Source of the DNA: Lentzea terrae
GTDB taxonomy: Bacteria > Actinomycetota > Actinomycetes > Mycobacteriales > Pseudonocardiaceae
Reading direction: 5' to 3'
NCBI RefSeq assembly: GCF_003265345.1
Contig: NZ_QFWW01000026.1
Location: forward strand, 457,778-521,777
DNA length: 64,000 bases
The notes beneath the pieces were generated by a model. That model did not search any database. It saw nothing but the letters and a program-made list of their open reading frames with translations, and was not told the origin of the DNA. Shown here piece after piece: positions 53,821 through 62,973 of the stretch (position 1 is the stretch's first letter; each line of letters opens with the position of its first letter). Both the position numbers and the translations under genes were made by a program.

Positions 53821-54915
53821 TCAGCCGGTGAGCTGGACGATGTGGGCACCGAGATCGGGGCCGCCGATGGTGCCGGTGGTCGGGATGAGGCCCTGGACGA
53901 AGTAGCCCGCGATGCATTTCTCGGAGCCCGTGCACTCCTTCTTGCCCGTCAGCCAGTCCTTCTCCCAGGGGCCGGGCGAGCCGGGCAGCCAGAACCCGGT
54001 GATGACGAAACCTGCGAAGCCGGCCAGCGTGTAGGTGCCGCCGGTACCCGTGCCGCTGACGTTCGTGTAGATCGGCAGCCAGACGGGCTTGCGCGAGTTC
54101 CACGCGGCCTCGAGCGCGGTCTTGCAGTCCTTGCCCGCTGACACACCGGTGTCCGAGCTGTAGGTGTTGTCGGTGATGGCCACTGAGCAGTCGGTGCCGG
54201 TGTCGTCGACCCAGCCGAACTCACCGGGACCGTCCGACCCGGCGGGACCGCTCGGGCACGTCGTCGTGGTCTTCGGGTCGTGCAGCCTGAGCACCTGGTG
54301 CACCGACAGCGGCGGTGTCGCCGGTGGTGTCGGGCCGAACGCGGTGCCGTTCGAGGTTGCCGTCGACCACTCGCACCACGAGATCGTGAACGCGATCGTG
54401 GTCGCGGTCTTCGGCGGTCCCCACATGGCACGTGCGCAGGCACCGACACGTGAGCCGTCGTGAGCACCGCCGCCCGCCAACGTTCGTGCCAGCACCGGAG
54501 GCAGCAGTGTCGCGCCGTCCGAAGTCTGCGTCGACGTGTGCACGTCCACGTACTTCTTGCCCGCGGCGGGGGCGGCTGGGCAATCGGTGATCTCGCCCGT
54601 CGACGTGGGGCACGAGGTCAGCACTCCGTTGCCGTCGTACCCGCACACCACATCCACAGTGGACACACCGTCTTTGGCGTTGTGGTTGGCGTAGTAGTTC
54701 GCCTTGGTGACCAAGCAGGTCGAAGCGCCGGTGGCACAGCCGCGGGCGACGGCGAGCGCGCCCGCGTCGGCACCGTTCTGCAACTCGGCGCGCTCCTGGT
54801 AGATCATGCCGACGTCGATGACGATCGCGCCCATGCCGAACAGGACGCCGGCGCCGATCAGGATGCCGATGAGCACCCCGAGCGCACCGCGGTCGTCTTT
54901 TCTCATCCTTCGCAC
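53821..54915 (-). CDS. TadG-like pseudopilin/pilus-associated protein (Tad_N)
   Basis: A 364-residue protein. Its N-terminus (DDRGALGVLIGILIGAGVLFGM) is the Tad_N/TadG membrane helix, followed by VIDVGMIYQERAELQNGADAGALA. The large exported region has many cysteines in pairs. GTG at 54915 has a GGGAG site; an ATG at 54906 is possible. It overlaps tadE. It probably is a minor pilus or wall-spanning component. Confidence 0.85.
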   Translation of the reverse strand: MRRMRKDDRGALGVLIGILIGAGVLFGMGAIVIDVGMIYQERAELQNGADAGALAVARGCATGASTCLVTKANYYANHNAKDGVSTVDVVCGYDGNGVLTSCPTSTGEITDCPAAPAAGKKYVDVHTSTQTSDGATLLPPVLARTLAGGGAHDGSRVGACARAMWGPPKTATTIAFTISWCEWSTATSNGTAFGPTPPATPPLSVHQVLRLHDPKTTTTCPSGPAGSDGPGEFGWVDDTGTDCSVAITDNTYSSDTGVSAGKDCKTALEAAWNSRKPVWLPIYTNVSGTGTGGTYTLAGFAGFVITGFWLPGSPGPWEKDWLTGKKECTGSEKCIAGYFVQGLIPTTGTIGGPDLGAHIVQLTG

Positions 54916-55301
54916 GGCATGACTCCCTTGGCGCTCAGCTCGATCGGGTCACCGAAGTCCCCGCTGCCGAAGATCCCGGCGAGCCCGCCGACCGGGGTGA
55001 TGAACTCGAAGGTGTAGGTGGCCTCCACCTCGGCGCTGTCGTCCGGGTCGCTGGGCGTACAGGCGGTGACGGCGACACCGACACCGCTGAGGCCGACCGC
55101 GGCGGTCTGCGTGCGACCGGTGGGGTTGGGTTGATTCAACGCGGCGACGCGCACGCCTTCGCGCGCCGCCTGCGTCAGGGTGATCTGCGCGTGCAGCGCG
55201 CGTCCGAAGTCGATGATCCCCATGACCAGCACCAGCAGGATCGGCAGGAGCAACGCGACTTCGACGGCGGCCGCACCGCGATCGCGGGGTGTTGTGGACA
55301 T
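54903..55301 (-). CDS. tadE: TadE-like pseudopilin
   Basis: A 132-residue TadE-like protein. RDRGAAAVEVALLLPILLVLVMGIIDFGRA shows the prepilin-like helix (residues 9-33) with Glu14 five residues after the processing Gly. The exported C-terminal domain contains a Cys pair. It follows the pilin gene by 107 bases containing a stable hairpin. Confidence 0.88.
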   Translation of the reverse strand: MSTTPRDRGAAAVEVALLLPILLVLVMGIIDFGRALHAQITLTQAAREGVRVAALNQPNPTGRTQTAAVGLSGVGVAVTACTPSDPDDSAEVEATYTFEFITPVGGLAGIFGSGDFGDPIELSAKGVMPCEG

Positions 55302-55318
55302 GACCGCTCCGCAGGTTG

Positions 55319-55360
55319 GCGCGCGGCCAGCGGCGAGGGGGCTGCCGTCCGGCCGCGCGG
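55319..55360 (-). promoter_or_regulatory. hairpin between pilin gene and tadE
   Basis: A perfect 9-base GC stem (55320-55328 against 55351-55359) encloses a 22-base loop that can pair further. It lies between flp and tadE and may stop part of the transcription or protect the pilin mRNA, giving more pilin than assembly proteins. Confidence 0.45.
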
Positions 55361-55408
55361 GACAGGAGACTTCAGACGTCGAGCAACGCGAACACCAGGT
55401 GCCTCAGG

Positions 55409-55606
55409 TCACACCGCGTCGAGCTGGGCCTCGACCTCGGCGAACAATTCGTCGAGGCGGAGGCCGAGCGCCATGACCGTGGCGATGATGACGACGGCGA
55501 TGAGGCCGACCATGAGGCCGTACTCCACGGCGGTCGCACCGCGGTCGTCCTCGCGGCGCAGGTTGCGGGTGAGGAAGGTCTGCACGTAGCTGATGAAAGT
55601 GAGCAT
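55409..55606 (-). CDS. flp: Flp-type pilin
   Basis: A 65-residue prepilin, the structural subunit. The leader ends in Gly23, followed by ATAVEYGLMVGLIAVVIIA with Glu28 at +5 and Tyr29 at +6, the Flp hallmark. The hydrophobic helix spans about 27-45. ATG 55606 has an AGGAG site. It heads the leftward tad transcript and diverges from the prepilin peptidase gene. Confidence 0.93.
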   Translation of the reverse strand: MLTFISYVQTFLTRNLRREDDRGATAVEYGLMVGLIAVVIIATVMALGLRLDELFAEVEAQLDAV

Positions 55607-55705
55607 TTCGGTCTCCTGGAGTGGGATCCGGTTTGGGACGCCACAACTCTGCGTCACATCGGGATTGGTCTGGTATCGGGTGAAGAGGTGTAACGGAAGT
55701 GCACT

Positions 55706-55737
55706 TCGGGGGACACGTCGGTCGATCGGGGGACACG
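55706..55737. promoter_or_regulatory. direct repeat pair, 20-bp period, in the flp/tadV intergenic region
   Basis: TCGGGGGACACG occurs at 55706-55717 and again at 55726-55737. The 20-base spacing is about two helical turns. It lies midway between the divergent pilin and prepilin peptidase starts, so it is a good candidate regulator site for both. Confidence 0.5.
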
Positions 55738-55808
55738 GTGTCGGCCCGCTGGCTAGACTTGACTCGGTTACGTTCCGTTGCTTTCGCGCCCGATCTACCG
55801 TCGGCCGC

Positions 55809-56417
55809 ATGACTCTTCTTTGGGCTGTTGGCGGCGCGGTTGCCGGCCTCGCGTCGGGTGTCGCGTTGCGCGACCTGGTCAACCGGTTCACCCGCGTCGG
55901 CGTCGCGTTGCCGCTGGTGTCGGCGGTGGTGCTGGCCGTGCTCGCGACCAAGTTCGCCGGCTCGGTGGAGGTCCTCGCGTTCGCCTGCCTCGGCGCGGTC
56001 GGGGTCGCGCTGGCGTTCATCGACACGGCGGTGCGCCGGCTGCCGGACGTGCTGACGCTGCCCGCCTACCCGGCGGTGCTGATCCTGCTGACCGTGGCCG
56101 CGTTGACGGGCGGCACGGTCGGCGCGCTCGGTCGCGCGGTGCTGGGCGGGCTGCTGCTCGCGTTCGTCTACCGGGTGCTCGAGTTCATCAACCCGGCCGG
56201 GATGGGCTACGGCGACGTGAAGCTGTCCGGTGTGATCGGCATGGCGCTGGCCTGGCTCGGCTGGCCGGTGCTGCTCCTCGGCGCCGCACTGGCGTTCGTC
56301 CTGTCGGCCGTGGTGTCGCTGGTCCTGTTGCTCCTGCGGCGGGTCACCCTCAAGAGCACACTCCCGTTCGGACCGTTCATGTTGCTCGGCGCGTTCACCG
56401 CGGTGATGCTCAGCTGA
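55809..56417 (+). CDS. tadV: A24-type prepilin peptidase (TadV-like)
   Basis: A 202-residue membrane aspartic protease that should cut prepilin leaders. The two catalytic aspartates are Asp72 (FIDTAVRRLPD) and Asp136 (GYGDVK). It lacks the N-terminal methylase domain, as TadV/CpaA types do. ATG 55809 is the conserved beginning. It diverges from flp. Confidence 0.9.
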   Translation: MTLLWAVGGAVAGLASGVALRDLVNRFTRVGVALPLVSAVVLAVLATKFAGSVEVLAFACLGAVGVALAFIDTAVRRLPDVLTLPAYPAVLILLTVAALTGGTVGALGRAVLGGLLLAFVYRVLEFINPAGMGYGDVKLSGVIGMALAWLGWPVLLLGAALAFVLSAVVSLVLLLLRRVTLKSTLPFGPFMLLGAFTAVMLS

Positions 56418-56507
56418 CAGGAACTCGGGCTTCCGCCGGAACCTCCAGACACCTACAGTGTGCTCTCAATCCGCTTGGGGAGGCGGGTTCGAAGCTGGGG
56501 GAAATCC

Positions 56508-57821
56508 GTGGTCGCAGGGGATGTCGTCGGCGCGCGCCGGGAATCGGTGACGTTGCCGCTGCCGGTGTTGCTGGTCGTCGCCGGGTTCGCGGCCGCCGTG
56601 GTCGCGCAGGGCGGGTACTACCTGCCCGGCCGGGTGCTGTCCGGCCTGCTGGTCGGCGTGGCCGTGGTGCTCGCTCGCCCGCGGCCGAATCTCCTTGCGG
56701 CACTTGGCGGAGCGTTAGCGTTGTGGGCGGTCGTGCGCGGGCTGCTCGAAGGCGATGTGCTGTCCGCGGTGCCCACCGCGGCCGCCGCCGGCGTGTTCGT
56801 GAGTGCTGTTCTCGTTGCGGCACAGGCTGATCAGCAGCAACGCGAGCTGCTCGCCAACGTGGTCGTCGGCGTCGGCTCGCTGGTTGCGTTCACCGGCTGG
56901 GTCGCCGTGGTGTTCCGGATCCCGTCCTGGACGACGGTGGCGGAAGGGCTGCTGCGCGCCGCGTCCACGTTGACCTATCCGAACGCCGCCGCCGCGGTGA
57001 TGGCTGCGGCGGCCGTGCTGGCGATGGTGTTGCGGCCGACGCTGCTGACCGCGGTGATGACCTTCCTGCTGTGCACCGGAATCGGCGCCACGATGAGCCG
57101 CGCGGGCGTGCTCGCGCTCGCGGCCGGGTTGCTGGTGCTGTGCGTGTGCCAGGGCGTCAAGACGACCGTCGCCGCGGCCGCACCGCCGTTGCTCGGCGCC
57201 GTGGTCGCGGTCGCGGCGTTGCTGCCGACGATGCGGATGGCCGACGAGCCGCAGGTCCTGATCGCGGTCGCCGGACTGCTCGTGGGTGCCTTGGTGGCAC
57301 TGGGGTTGCACCGGGTCGGACGGTTCCTGGTGCCGGTCGCGGTGCTGCTGGCAGCCGGTGGCGCGGCTGCCTCGTTCGCGTTCGCGGACCAGCTGTCCAC
57401 GCGCGTCTCGTTCAGCTCACCGGACCGCAGCAGCGCCACGGGAGCCGCGCTGGAGCTGGTCTCCCGGTCGCCGCTGCTGGGTGCCGGACCAGGCAATGGA
57501 TCTTTTTTCTTCGAGCGGGGCAACGAAGGCACCCGGTTCATGCGTTACGTGCACAACGAGTATCTGCAGGTGCTCGTCGAGCTGGGGGTCGTCGGGCTGG
57601 TGCTCGCGCTGGGGGTGGTGGTCGCCGTGCTCGTCGTCATGTGGCGCGGGCGCGGCGTCTCGCTGTGGGCAGGGGCGCTGGCAGCGGTGGTCGTCGTGCT
57701 GGTGCACAGCGGCTTCGACTTCCTCTGGCACCTGCCGGTCGTGCTCGTCGTCGCCGGCCTCTGCGCCGGTCTGGGTCTTCCGTCCACAAGGGACGGAGTA
57801 GTTGAGGGGACAAGGGCATGA
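56508..57821 (+). CDS. O-antigen ligase/polymerase-like membrane protein
   Basis: A 437-residue protein with about 11-12 helices and the Wzy_C/WaaL loop (LLGAGPGNGSFFFERG and RYVHNEYLQVLVELG). Such proteins transfer or polymerise glycans outside the membrane; some act as pilin glycosyl ligases. GTG at 56508 has a GGGGGA site. Its place behind the prepilin peptidase gene suggests a pilus- or surface-glycan role, which is inference. It overlaps the next gene (ATGA). Confidence 0.78.
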   Translation: MVAGDVVGARRESVTLPLPVLLVVAGFAAAVVAQGGYYLPGRVLSGLLVGVAVVLARPRPNLLAALGGALALWAVVRGLLEGDVLSAVPTAAAAGVFVSAVLVAAQADQQQRELLANVVVGVGSLVAFTGWVAVVFRIPSWTTVAEGLLRAASTLTYPNAAAAVMAAAAVLAMVLRPTLLTAVMTFLLCTGIGATMSRAGVLALAAGLLVLCVCQGVKTTVAAAAPPLLGAVVAVAALLPTMRMADEPQVLIAVAGLLVGALVALGLHRVGRFLVPVAVLLAAGGAAASFAFADQLSTRVSFSSPDRSSATGAALELVSRSPLLGAGPGNGSFFFERGNEGTRFMRYVHNEYLQVLVELGVVGLVLALGVVVAVLVVMWRGRGVSLWAGALAAVVVVLVHSGFDFLWHLPVVLVVAGLCAGLGLPSTRDGVVEGTRA

Positions 57822-58246
57822 TGAAGTTTTCCGGGGGCAAGACGCTGGCCGTGGTGGCCGTCGCCGGAGGTGCGATCGCCGCCTCCATCGCTCCGGTCAT
57901 GGCGGACGTAAGCGCTCAGTCGCCCTCCACGTCGCTGGTGAGAGTCGAGTCGCCCGCGAAGCTCAAGGCGTGGGGCGCGGCGGTCGACGTGCAGGTCACC
58001 TACGTGTGCCCGCGGTACTCGTCGGCCTACCTGAACGTGAGCCTCAGCCAGAACGTGCTGGGCCGCATCGCTTCCGGTGGTGCTTCCCAGCAGCTCACCT
58101 GCACCGGTGGGTTCGAGACCACCACGCTCTACATCCAGGCGCAGAACCTCGCGTTCTGGCCGATCGAGACGTCCGCGAAGGCCGAGCTCAACGCGTACCC
58201 GAACTCGCCGGCGACCGACGCGCGCGAGATCAAGCTCCAGTACTGA
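57818..58246 (+). CDS. small secreted protein coupled to the ligase-like gene
   Basis: A 142-residue protein with a signal peptide (cleavage near residue 29 after VMA). The mature part is beta-rich with two cysteines (TYVCPRY, LTCTGG) that may pair. ATG 57818 overlaps the stop of the ligase-like gene. No family recognised. Its stop abuts that of the convergent hydrolase (TGATCA). Confidence 0.7.
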   Translation: MMKFSGGKTLAVVAVAGGAIAASIAPVMADVSAQSPSTSLVRVESPAKLKAWGAAVDVQVTYVCPRYSSAYLNVSLSQNVLGRIASGGASQQLTCTGGFETTTLYIQAQNLAFWPIETSAKAELNAYPNSPATDAREIKLQY

Positions 58247-59125
58247 TCACGACGACAGCCAGGCTCGCCACGTCGGCAACAGCGTGGCGATGAGCTCGTG
58301 CGGTGCTTCGGTGTTCGGCGAGTGCATGACGCCGGGCAGCACCGCGAAGTCGGCGTCCAGCCGCTCGGCCATGTCGCGCTGAGCGGCTGGGCTCCACGCG
58401 TCGTCGGAGTCGCCGCACACCACCAGGGCCGGGATGCCGGACGACCGCAACGCGCGGGCGAGCTTCGCGACCTGGTCCGGCTCGTAGCGCAGACCGTTGC
58501 CCATGCCGAGCAACGCGGCGGCGGGCGAGGCCAGGAACCGGTTGCGGTAGAAGTCCTTCAGCTCCTGCGGCAGCGCGTTGTACGCCGGGTTCTGCGCCGA
58601 CCGCAGCTCGTTCAGCTTCTGGGAGCCCTCGACGCCCTGCTCGGCCAGCACGTGCTCGCCGACCTCCAGCACCATGCGGCGCTCACCGGCGGGCAGCTCG
58701 GACGGGCCGGTCGACATCAGCGTGAGACCCGCGATCGGGGCGCCCGCGAACACCGCCGCCCGTGCCACCAGACCGCCGTAGGAGTGGCCGAGCAGCAGCA
58801 CCTTCCGGCCGTCCGCGGCGATCTTCCCGATCAGCTCGGCGAGCACCGACCCCAGCGGAGCCGGGCGGTAGAGCGCCTCGTCGTCCGGGCCGGCCGAGTC
58901 CTGCTGGCCGGGCAGGTCGATCGCGAGCACCTCGAAACCGGCGTCCGCGATCGGGTCGATCATCGGCGCGAAGTCCTCTTTGGAACCCGTGTAGCCGGGC
59001 ACGAGCAGCGCCGTCGTGCGCAACGCGTCGTCGCCCACCGCGGGCGCGCGCAGCGCCGCGATCGTGCCGTAGCGGCCCGGCAGGTCGACACGTTCTGCCC
59101 GGTGCGGGCTGAGCTGCGAGTACAC
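58247..59125 (-). CDS. alpha/beta hydrolase
   Basis: A 292-residue hydrolase. The nucleophile elbow is GHSYGG, the oxyanion region LLVPGYTGSKED, and the acid/His part CGDSDDAWSP and GVMHSP. GTG 59125 avoids overlap with the upstream gene; GTG 59161 is possible. Substrate unknown. It lies 7 bases downstream of the propeller-like gene and is probably co-transcribed. Confidence 0.88.
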   Translation of the reverse strand: MYSQLSPHRAERVDLPGRYGTIAALRAPAVGDDALRTTALLVPGYTGSKEDFAPMIDPIADAGFEVLAIDLPGQQDSAGPDDEALYRPAPLGSVLAELIGKIAADGRKVLLLGHSYGGLVARAAVFAGAPIAGLTLMSTGPSELPAGERRMVLEVGEHVLAEQGVEGSQKLNELRSAQNPAYNALPQELKDFYRNRFLASPAAALLGMGNGLRYEPDQVAKLARALRSSGIPALVVCGDSDDAWSPAAQRDMAERLDADFAVLPGVMHSPNTEAPHELIATLLPTWRAWLSS

Positions 59126-59132
59126 CAGGGAA

Positions 59133-60479
59133 CTATCGCAGTGCGACCAGGGTTTCGCCACGCTGCTCGAGCACGACGGGACCGGCTGTGGCGAGTTGCA
59201 CAGGGCCGGTGTGGCCCTCGCGGTTCACCCGGATCGTGCCCACCACGGCGCCGGTGGCCTGCTCGTACACCCGCAGGCCGTCCTTGACCGGGATGACCGC
59301 GCGGCCGGCGAGTGTCGTGCCGGCACCCAGCGTGCCCTCCGCCGTCCACAGTGGAGTGAGCGTCTCCAGCGACAGGGCGATGGTCTTGGAACCGGTGAAC
59401 CAGAAGACGTTCGTCTTGGTCGCGAACCCGCGCGTGACGTGGTGCGGCGGGTCGGTGAAGTCCGCGGCCGGCACGTCGATCGGCACCTCGGTGATCTGGT
59501 TGCCGCTCTCGGCGTCGAACACCACGAGGCGGCTCGGGTCCGGTAGCGCCACCGCGACGAGCTTGTCCGTCACGGCGACGACCTGCGCGTTCCTGCCGCC
59601 GGTCAGGACACTCGCGAACACCTTCGGGTCGTCCGACTTGTCCGGGTTCGGCTTGATCACCGAGACCCGGTCGGCGCTGTCGTCCGGGCACCGCTCGATC
59701 ATCGCGAACTTGCCCGACGTCACCGTGACCGAGCCGTAGGTGCAGCCGACGCGCGGCTGCTTGCCGGGGTTCACGATCGCGCGCAGGCCGCCGTACTCGA
59801 GCGACTTCACCAGGTCGTCGCGCCGGTAGACCTCGAGGTACTTCGACCCGGTGGTGATCAGGTGCGAGCCCTCGTTGAGCAGGGCCGTGCCCGGTTCCGC
59901 GTCGCCGTTGCGCTGCGCCCGCCGCTCACCGGTGACGCCGTCCAGCGAGGTGAGCTCCGAGCAGTTGGTGCCCTTGGAGTACAGCGCCATCGCCCGTGCC
60001 CAGGCGGTGCTCACCACGCACAGCGGCAGGTCGCGCTGGTACGACCACCGCACGTCGCCGGTCAGCGGGTCGCGCCCGGTGACCTCGCCGCCGTCACCGG
60101 TCACGACCGTCGACGGCTTCTCCTCGCCCGTTTCCTTCAACGGGGTCAGCACGACCACGGGGGACTGCGTGGCGCCGCTCTTCGCGCGCCACACCTCGGC
60201 GAGCGTCGGAGGCAGCGCCACCACCTCGGGCAGCTGGTCCCACGTCGCGGGCCCGGTGACCGACGTCGTGGCCCGCGCATCGCTGAACGCCCAGGTCAGC
60301 ACGGACGCGACGACCGAGACCACGGCGATCAGCGCGACCGCGATGAAGTCGCGGCGGGTGCGCCACGATCGGGCGGGCGGACGTTTCTCGACGGGCTCGT
60401 GCGCGGCGGGTTCGTGCTCGTGCGCGGGCTCGTCGAGGACGTCCTCGATGTCGGTGACGTCGGAACCGGGGGACGACAT
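59133..60479 (-). CDS. membrane-anchored PQQ-like beta-propeller protein (Rv3212-like)
   Basis: A 448-residue protein. A 45-residue acidic cytosolic part precedes one helix (about 46-66). The exported region consists of repeats such as VVTGDGGEVTGRDPLTGDVRWSYQ and LVVFDAESGNQI, typical of PQQ/quinoprotein-like propellers without a visible cofactor. It follows rhlE by 4 bases, as Rv3212 follows Rv3211. A scaffold role is possible. Confidence 0.8.
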   Translation of the reverse strand: MSSPGSDVTDIEDVLDEPAHEHEPAAHEPVEKRPPARSWRTRRDFIAVALIAVVSVVASVLTWAFSDARATTSVTGPATWDQLPEVVALPPTLAEVWRAKSGATQSPVVVLTPLKETGEEKPSTVVTGDGGEVTGRDPLTGDVRWSYQRDLPLCVVSTAWARAMALYSKGTNCSELTSLDGVTGERRAQRNGDAEPGTALLNEGSHLITTGSKYLEVYRRDDLVKSLEYGGLRAIVNPGKQPRVGCTYGSVTVTSGKFAMIERCPDDSADRVSVIKPNPDKSDDPKVFASVLTGGRNAQVVAVTDKLVAVALPDPSRLVVFDAESGNQITEVPIDVPAADFTDPPHHVTRGFATKTNVFWFTGSKTIALSLETLTPLWTAEGTLGAGTTLAGRAVIPVKDGLRVYEQATGAVVGTIRVNREGHTGPVQLATAGPVVLEQRGETLVALR

Positions 60480-60483
60480 GTGA

Positions 60484-62115
60484 TCAGTCTGCCGAAGGAG
60501 CGGCCTGTTCGGCAGAGGAACGTCGACGCCGGCGCCTGCGGGGCTTGTCGGAAGCAGGCTTGTCAGCTGCTTCCGGAGCAGGCGCCTCCGCCTGCTGGCC
60601 CTCGACCGGCACGCCGGAGCGGCTGCGCGTGCGGCTTCGGGTCCGCTTCGGCCTGGTCTCCTCGGTCGCCTCCGGAGCAGCCTGCTCGGCGCCACCACGG
60701 GTGGAGCCGCTGCGACGACGGCGCTTGCGCTTGCCGTTGTCGAGCTTCTCCTCCTCCTCGGCGTCCAGACCGGCACGGGTGCGGTGGCTGAGCGGCAGCC
60801 TGCCCGTGGAGCCGGACGGGATGCCCAGGTCCTCGAACAGGTGGTCGGACGTGGAGTAGGTCTCCATCGGCTCCGGCTGGCCCAGGTCGAGCAGCTCGTT
60901 GACCGACTTCCAGCGCGCCTCTTCGTCCCAGTCGACGAACGTGACGGCGACACCCTCGCGTCCGGCCCGGCCCGTGCGGCCGATGCGGTGCACGTAGGTC
61001 TTCTCGTCCTCGGGGCACTGGTAGTTGATGACGTGCGTCACGTCGTCGATGTCGATACCGCGCGCCGCGACGTCCGTGGCGACCAGCACGTCGACCTTGC
61101 CGCTGCGGAACGCCCGCAGCGCCTTCTCCCGTGCGCCCTGACCCAGGTCGCCGTGCACGGCGGCCGCGGCGAACCCGCGCTCGGTCAGGTCGTCGGCGAT
61201 CTTCTGCGCGGTTCGCTTGGTGCGCGCGAAGATCATCGACAGGCCGCGGTCACGGGCCTGCAGCACGCGGGCCAGCATCTCCGGCTTGTCCATCGAGTGC
61301 GCCCGGTAGACGAACTGCTTGGTGCGCTCGTGCGTCTGGCCGGCGTCGTTCTCCTCGGCACGGATGTGCGTCGGCTGGTTCAGGAACGTGCGGGCCAGCG
61401 TGATGATCGGGCCCGGCATGGTCGCGCTGAACAGCATCGTCTGCCGCTGGTCGGGGACCATGTTCAGGATGCGCTCGATGTCGGGCAGGAAGCCCAGGTC
61501 GAGCATCTCGTCGGCCTCGTCCAGCACCAGTGCGCGGACCTTGCCGAGCACGAGGTGGCGCTGTTCGGCCAGGTCGAGCAGGCGGCCGGGCGTGCCGATG
61601 ACGACGTCGACGCCCTTGCGCAGCTGCGCGATCTGCCGCTCGTACGGGATGCCGCCGTAGATGGCGACGACCTTCACACCGAGGTGCTTCGACGCGTCGG
61701 TGAGGTCGTGCGCGACCTGGAGACACAGCTCACGGGTGGGAACGACCACAAGAGCCTGCGGGGTGCCGTCGCCGGGCGTGTCGAGGCGGTGCAGCAGCGG
61801 CACGCCGAAGCCGAGGGTCTTGCCGGTGCCGGTGCGCGCCTGACCGATCAGGTCGTCGCCGGACAATGCGATGGGGAGCGTCAGCTCCTGGATGGCGAAC
61901 GTGCGGACGATGCCGGCCTCGCCGAGCGCCTTGACGATCTCGTCACGCACTCCCAGCTCGGCGAACGTCGGGGCGGTGTTGGCCACCGGAGCGTCTGCCA
62001 GCAGCGGGTGCGACGGGTCTTCTTCGGGAACTCCCGCCTCGCTGTGCTCCAGCGCGATCGGGTCCAGATGTGTTTCTACGTCAGCGGTCAGGATGATCAG
62101 CCTCTCTCGTACCAA
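60484..62115 (-). CDS. rhlE: DEAD-box ATP-dependent RNA helicase, RhlE type
   Basis: A 543-residue helicase. Q motif FAIQELTLPIAL, motif I ARTGTGKT (Lys99), DEAD (motif II), SAT (III) and HRIGRTGRAGR (VI) are all present. The C-terminal 110 residues are a basic Arg-rich/Ala-Glu-rich tail for RNA contact. The TTG at 62115 has no clear ribosome site and the first 45 residues are poorly conserved, so a later start is possible. It probably acts in RNA decay or ribosome assembly, as Rv3211. Confidence 0.92.
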   Translation of the reverse strand: MVRERLIILTADVETHLDPIALEHSEAGVPEEDPSHPLLADAPVANTAPTFAELGVRDEIVKALGEAGIVRTFAIQELTLPIALSGDDLIGQARTGTGKTLGFGVPLLHRLDTPGDGTPQALVVVPTRELCLQVAHDLTDASKHLGVKVVAIYGGIPYERQIAQLRKGVDVVIGTPGRLLDLAEQRHLVLGKVRALVLDEADEMLDLGFLPDIERILNMVPDQRQTMLFSATMPGPIITLARTFLNQPTHIRAEENDAGQTHERTKQFVYRAHSMDKPEMLARVLQARDRGLSMIFARTKRTAQKIADDLTERGFAAAAVHGDLGQGAREKALRAFRSGKVDVLVATDVAARGIDIDDVTHVINYQCPEDEKTYVHRIGRTGRAGREGVAVTFVDWDEEARWKSVNELLDLGQPEPMETYSTSDHLFEDLGIPSGSTGRLPLSHRTRAGLDAEEEEKLDNGKRKRRRRSGSTRGGAEQAAPEATEETRPKRTRSRTRSRSGVPVEGQQAEAPAPEAADKPASDKPRRRRRRRSSAEQAAPSAD

Positions 62116-62285
62116 GCGCGTACGAGCCCTGGCCGGGCCTCTCGACCGCGCTTGAAGAATCAGCTGCGGGAAAGGTGTACGCGCACCATTTCGTGCGCCT
62201 CACGGCGGTTCGTCACACTCGTCACGCCGGGCGTCTCGGGCCATTCTACCTGGCGAGACCCCGTTGACCACTAGAGTTCGTTTTC

Positions 62286-62930
62286 ATGGGTGTTGCGGAG
62301 GGTGTTGTCGATCTTCTCGGAGCGCTCGCATATGGCGAGCTCTCGGCCTTCGACCGGATGACGGAGGACTCGCGCACGGCGCCGACATTGGCCGGGCGCG
62401 CCGCGCTGGCGCAGATGGCCGCCGCGGAGATCGGTCACTTCACGCTGTTGCAGAAGTTCCTGGCCGCCGAGGGCATCGCCGTCGAGGACGCGATGGCGCC
62501 GTTCGTGAAGGGCTTCGACGCCTTCCACGAGTCGACCAGTCCCAAGTCGTGGCTCGAGTCACTGGTGAAGGCGTACGTGGGCGACGGCCTGGCCGCGGAC
62601 TTCTACCGCGAGGTCGGTTCGTGGCTCGACGACGAGCCGACGCGCGAGCTGGTGCTCGCCGTGCTCGCGGACACGGGTCACTCGGCGTTCGCTGAGCGCG
62701 AAGTCCTGGCCGCCGTGGAGTCGGATCCGCGCGTCCGCGACCGGCTCGCGCTGTGGGGCCGCCGGCTGCTCGGCGAGGCGTTGACGCAGGCCCAGTACGT
62801 GGTGGCGGAGCGGGACGGCCTCTCGGAGCTCATCGTGCGGGGGTCTGGCGACCTCGCCGGGATCGGTCAGCTGTTCCGCCGGCTCCAGCAGTCGCACGCG
62901 CGGCGCATGACGCAGCTGGGTCTTGGCTAG
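62286..62930 (+). CDS. ferritin-like fold protein (Rv3210c-like)
   Basis: A 214-residue four-helix protein. Helices with GELSAFDRMTEDS and AAAEIGHFTLLQKF supply Glu and ExxH positions of a di-iron ferritin-like site; later HSAFAERE and HARRM add ligands. It matches the ferritin-like domain group near MiaE. It is divergent from rhlE. Function unknown. Confidence 0.82.
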   Translation: MGVAEGVVDLLGALAYGELSAFDRMTEDSRTAPTLAGRAALAQMAAAEIGHFTLLQKFLAAEGIAVEDAMAPFVKGFDAFHESTSPKSWLESLVKAYVGDGLAADFYREVGSWLDDEPTRELVLAVLADTGHSAFAEREVLAAVESDPRVRDRLALWGRRLLGEALTQAQYVVAERDGLSELIVRGSGDLAGIGQLFRRLQQSHARRMTQLGLG

Positions 62931-62973
62931 GTAGGCTCGGTCCTGGATTTTCTCTTTGAGCACGGAGGTCAGC

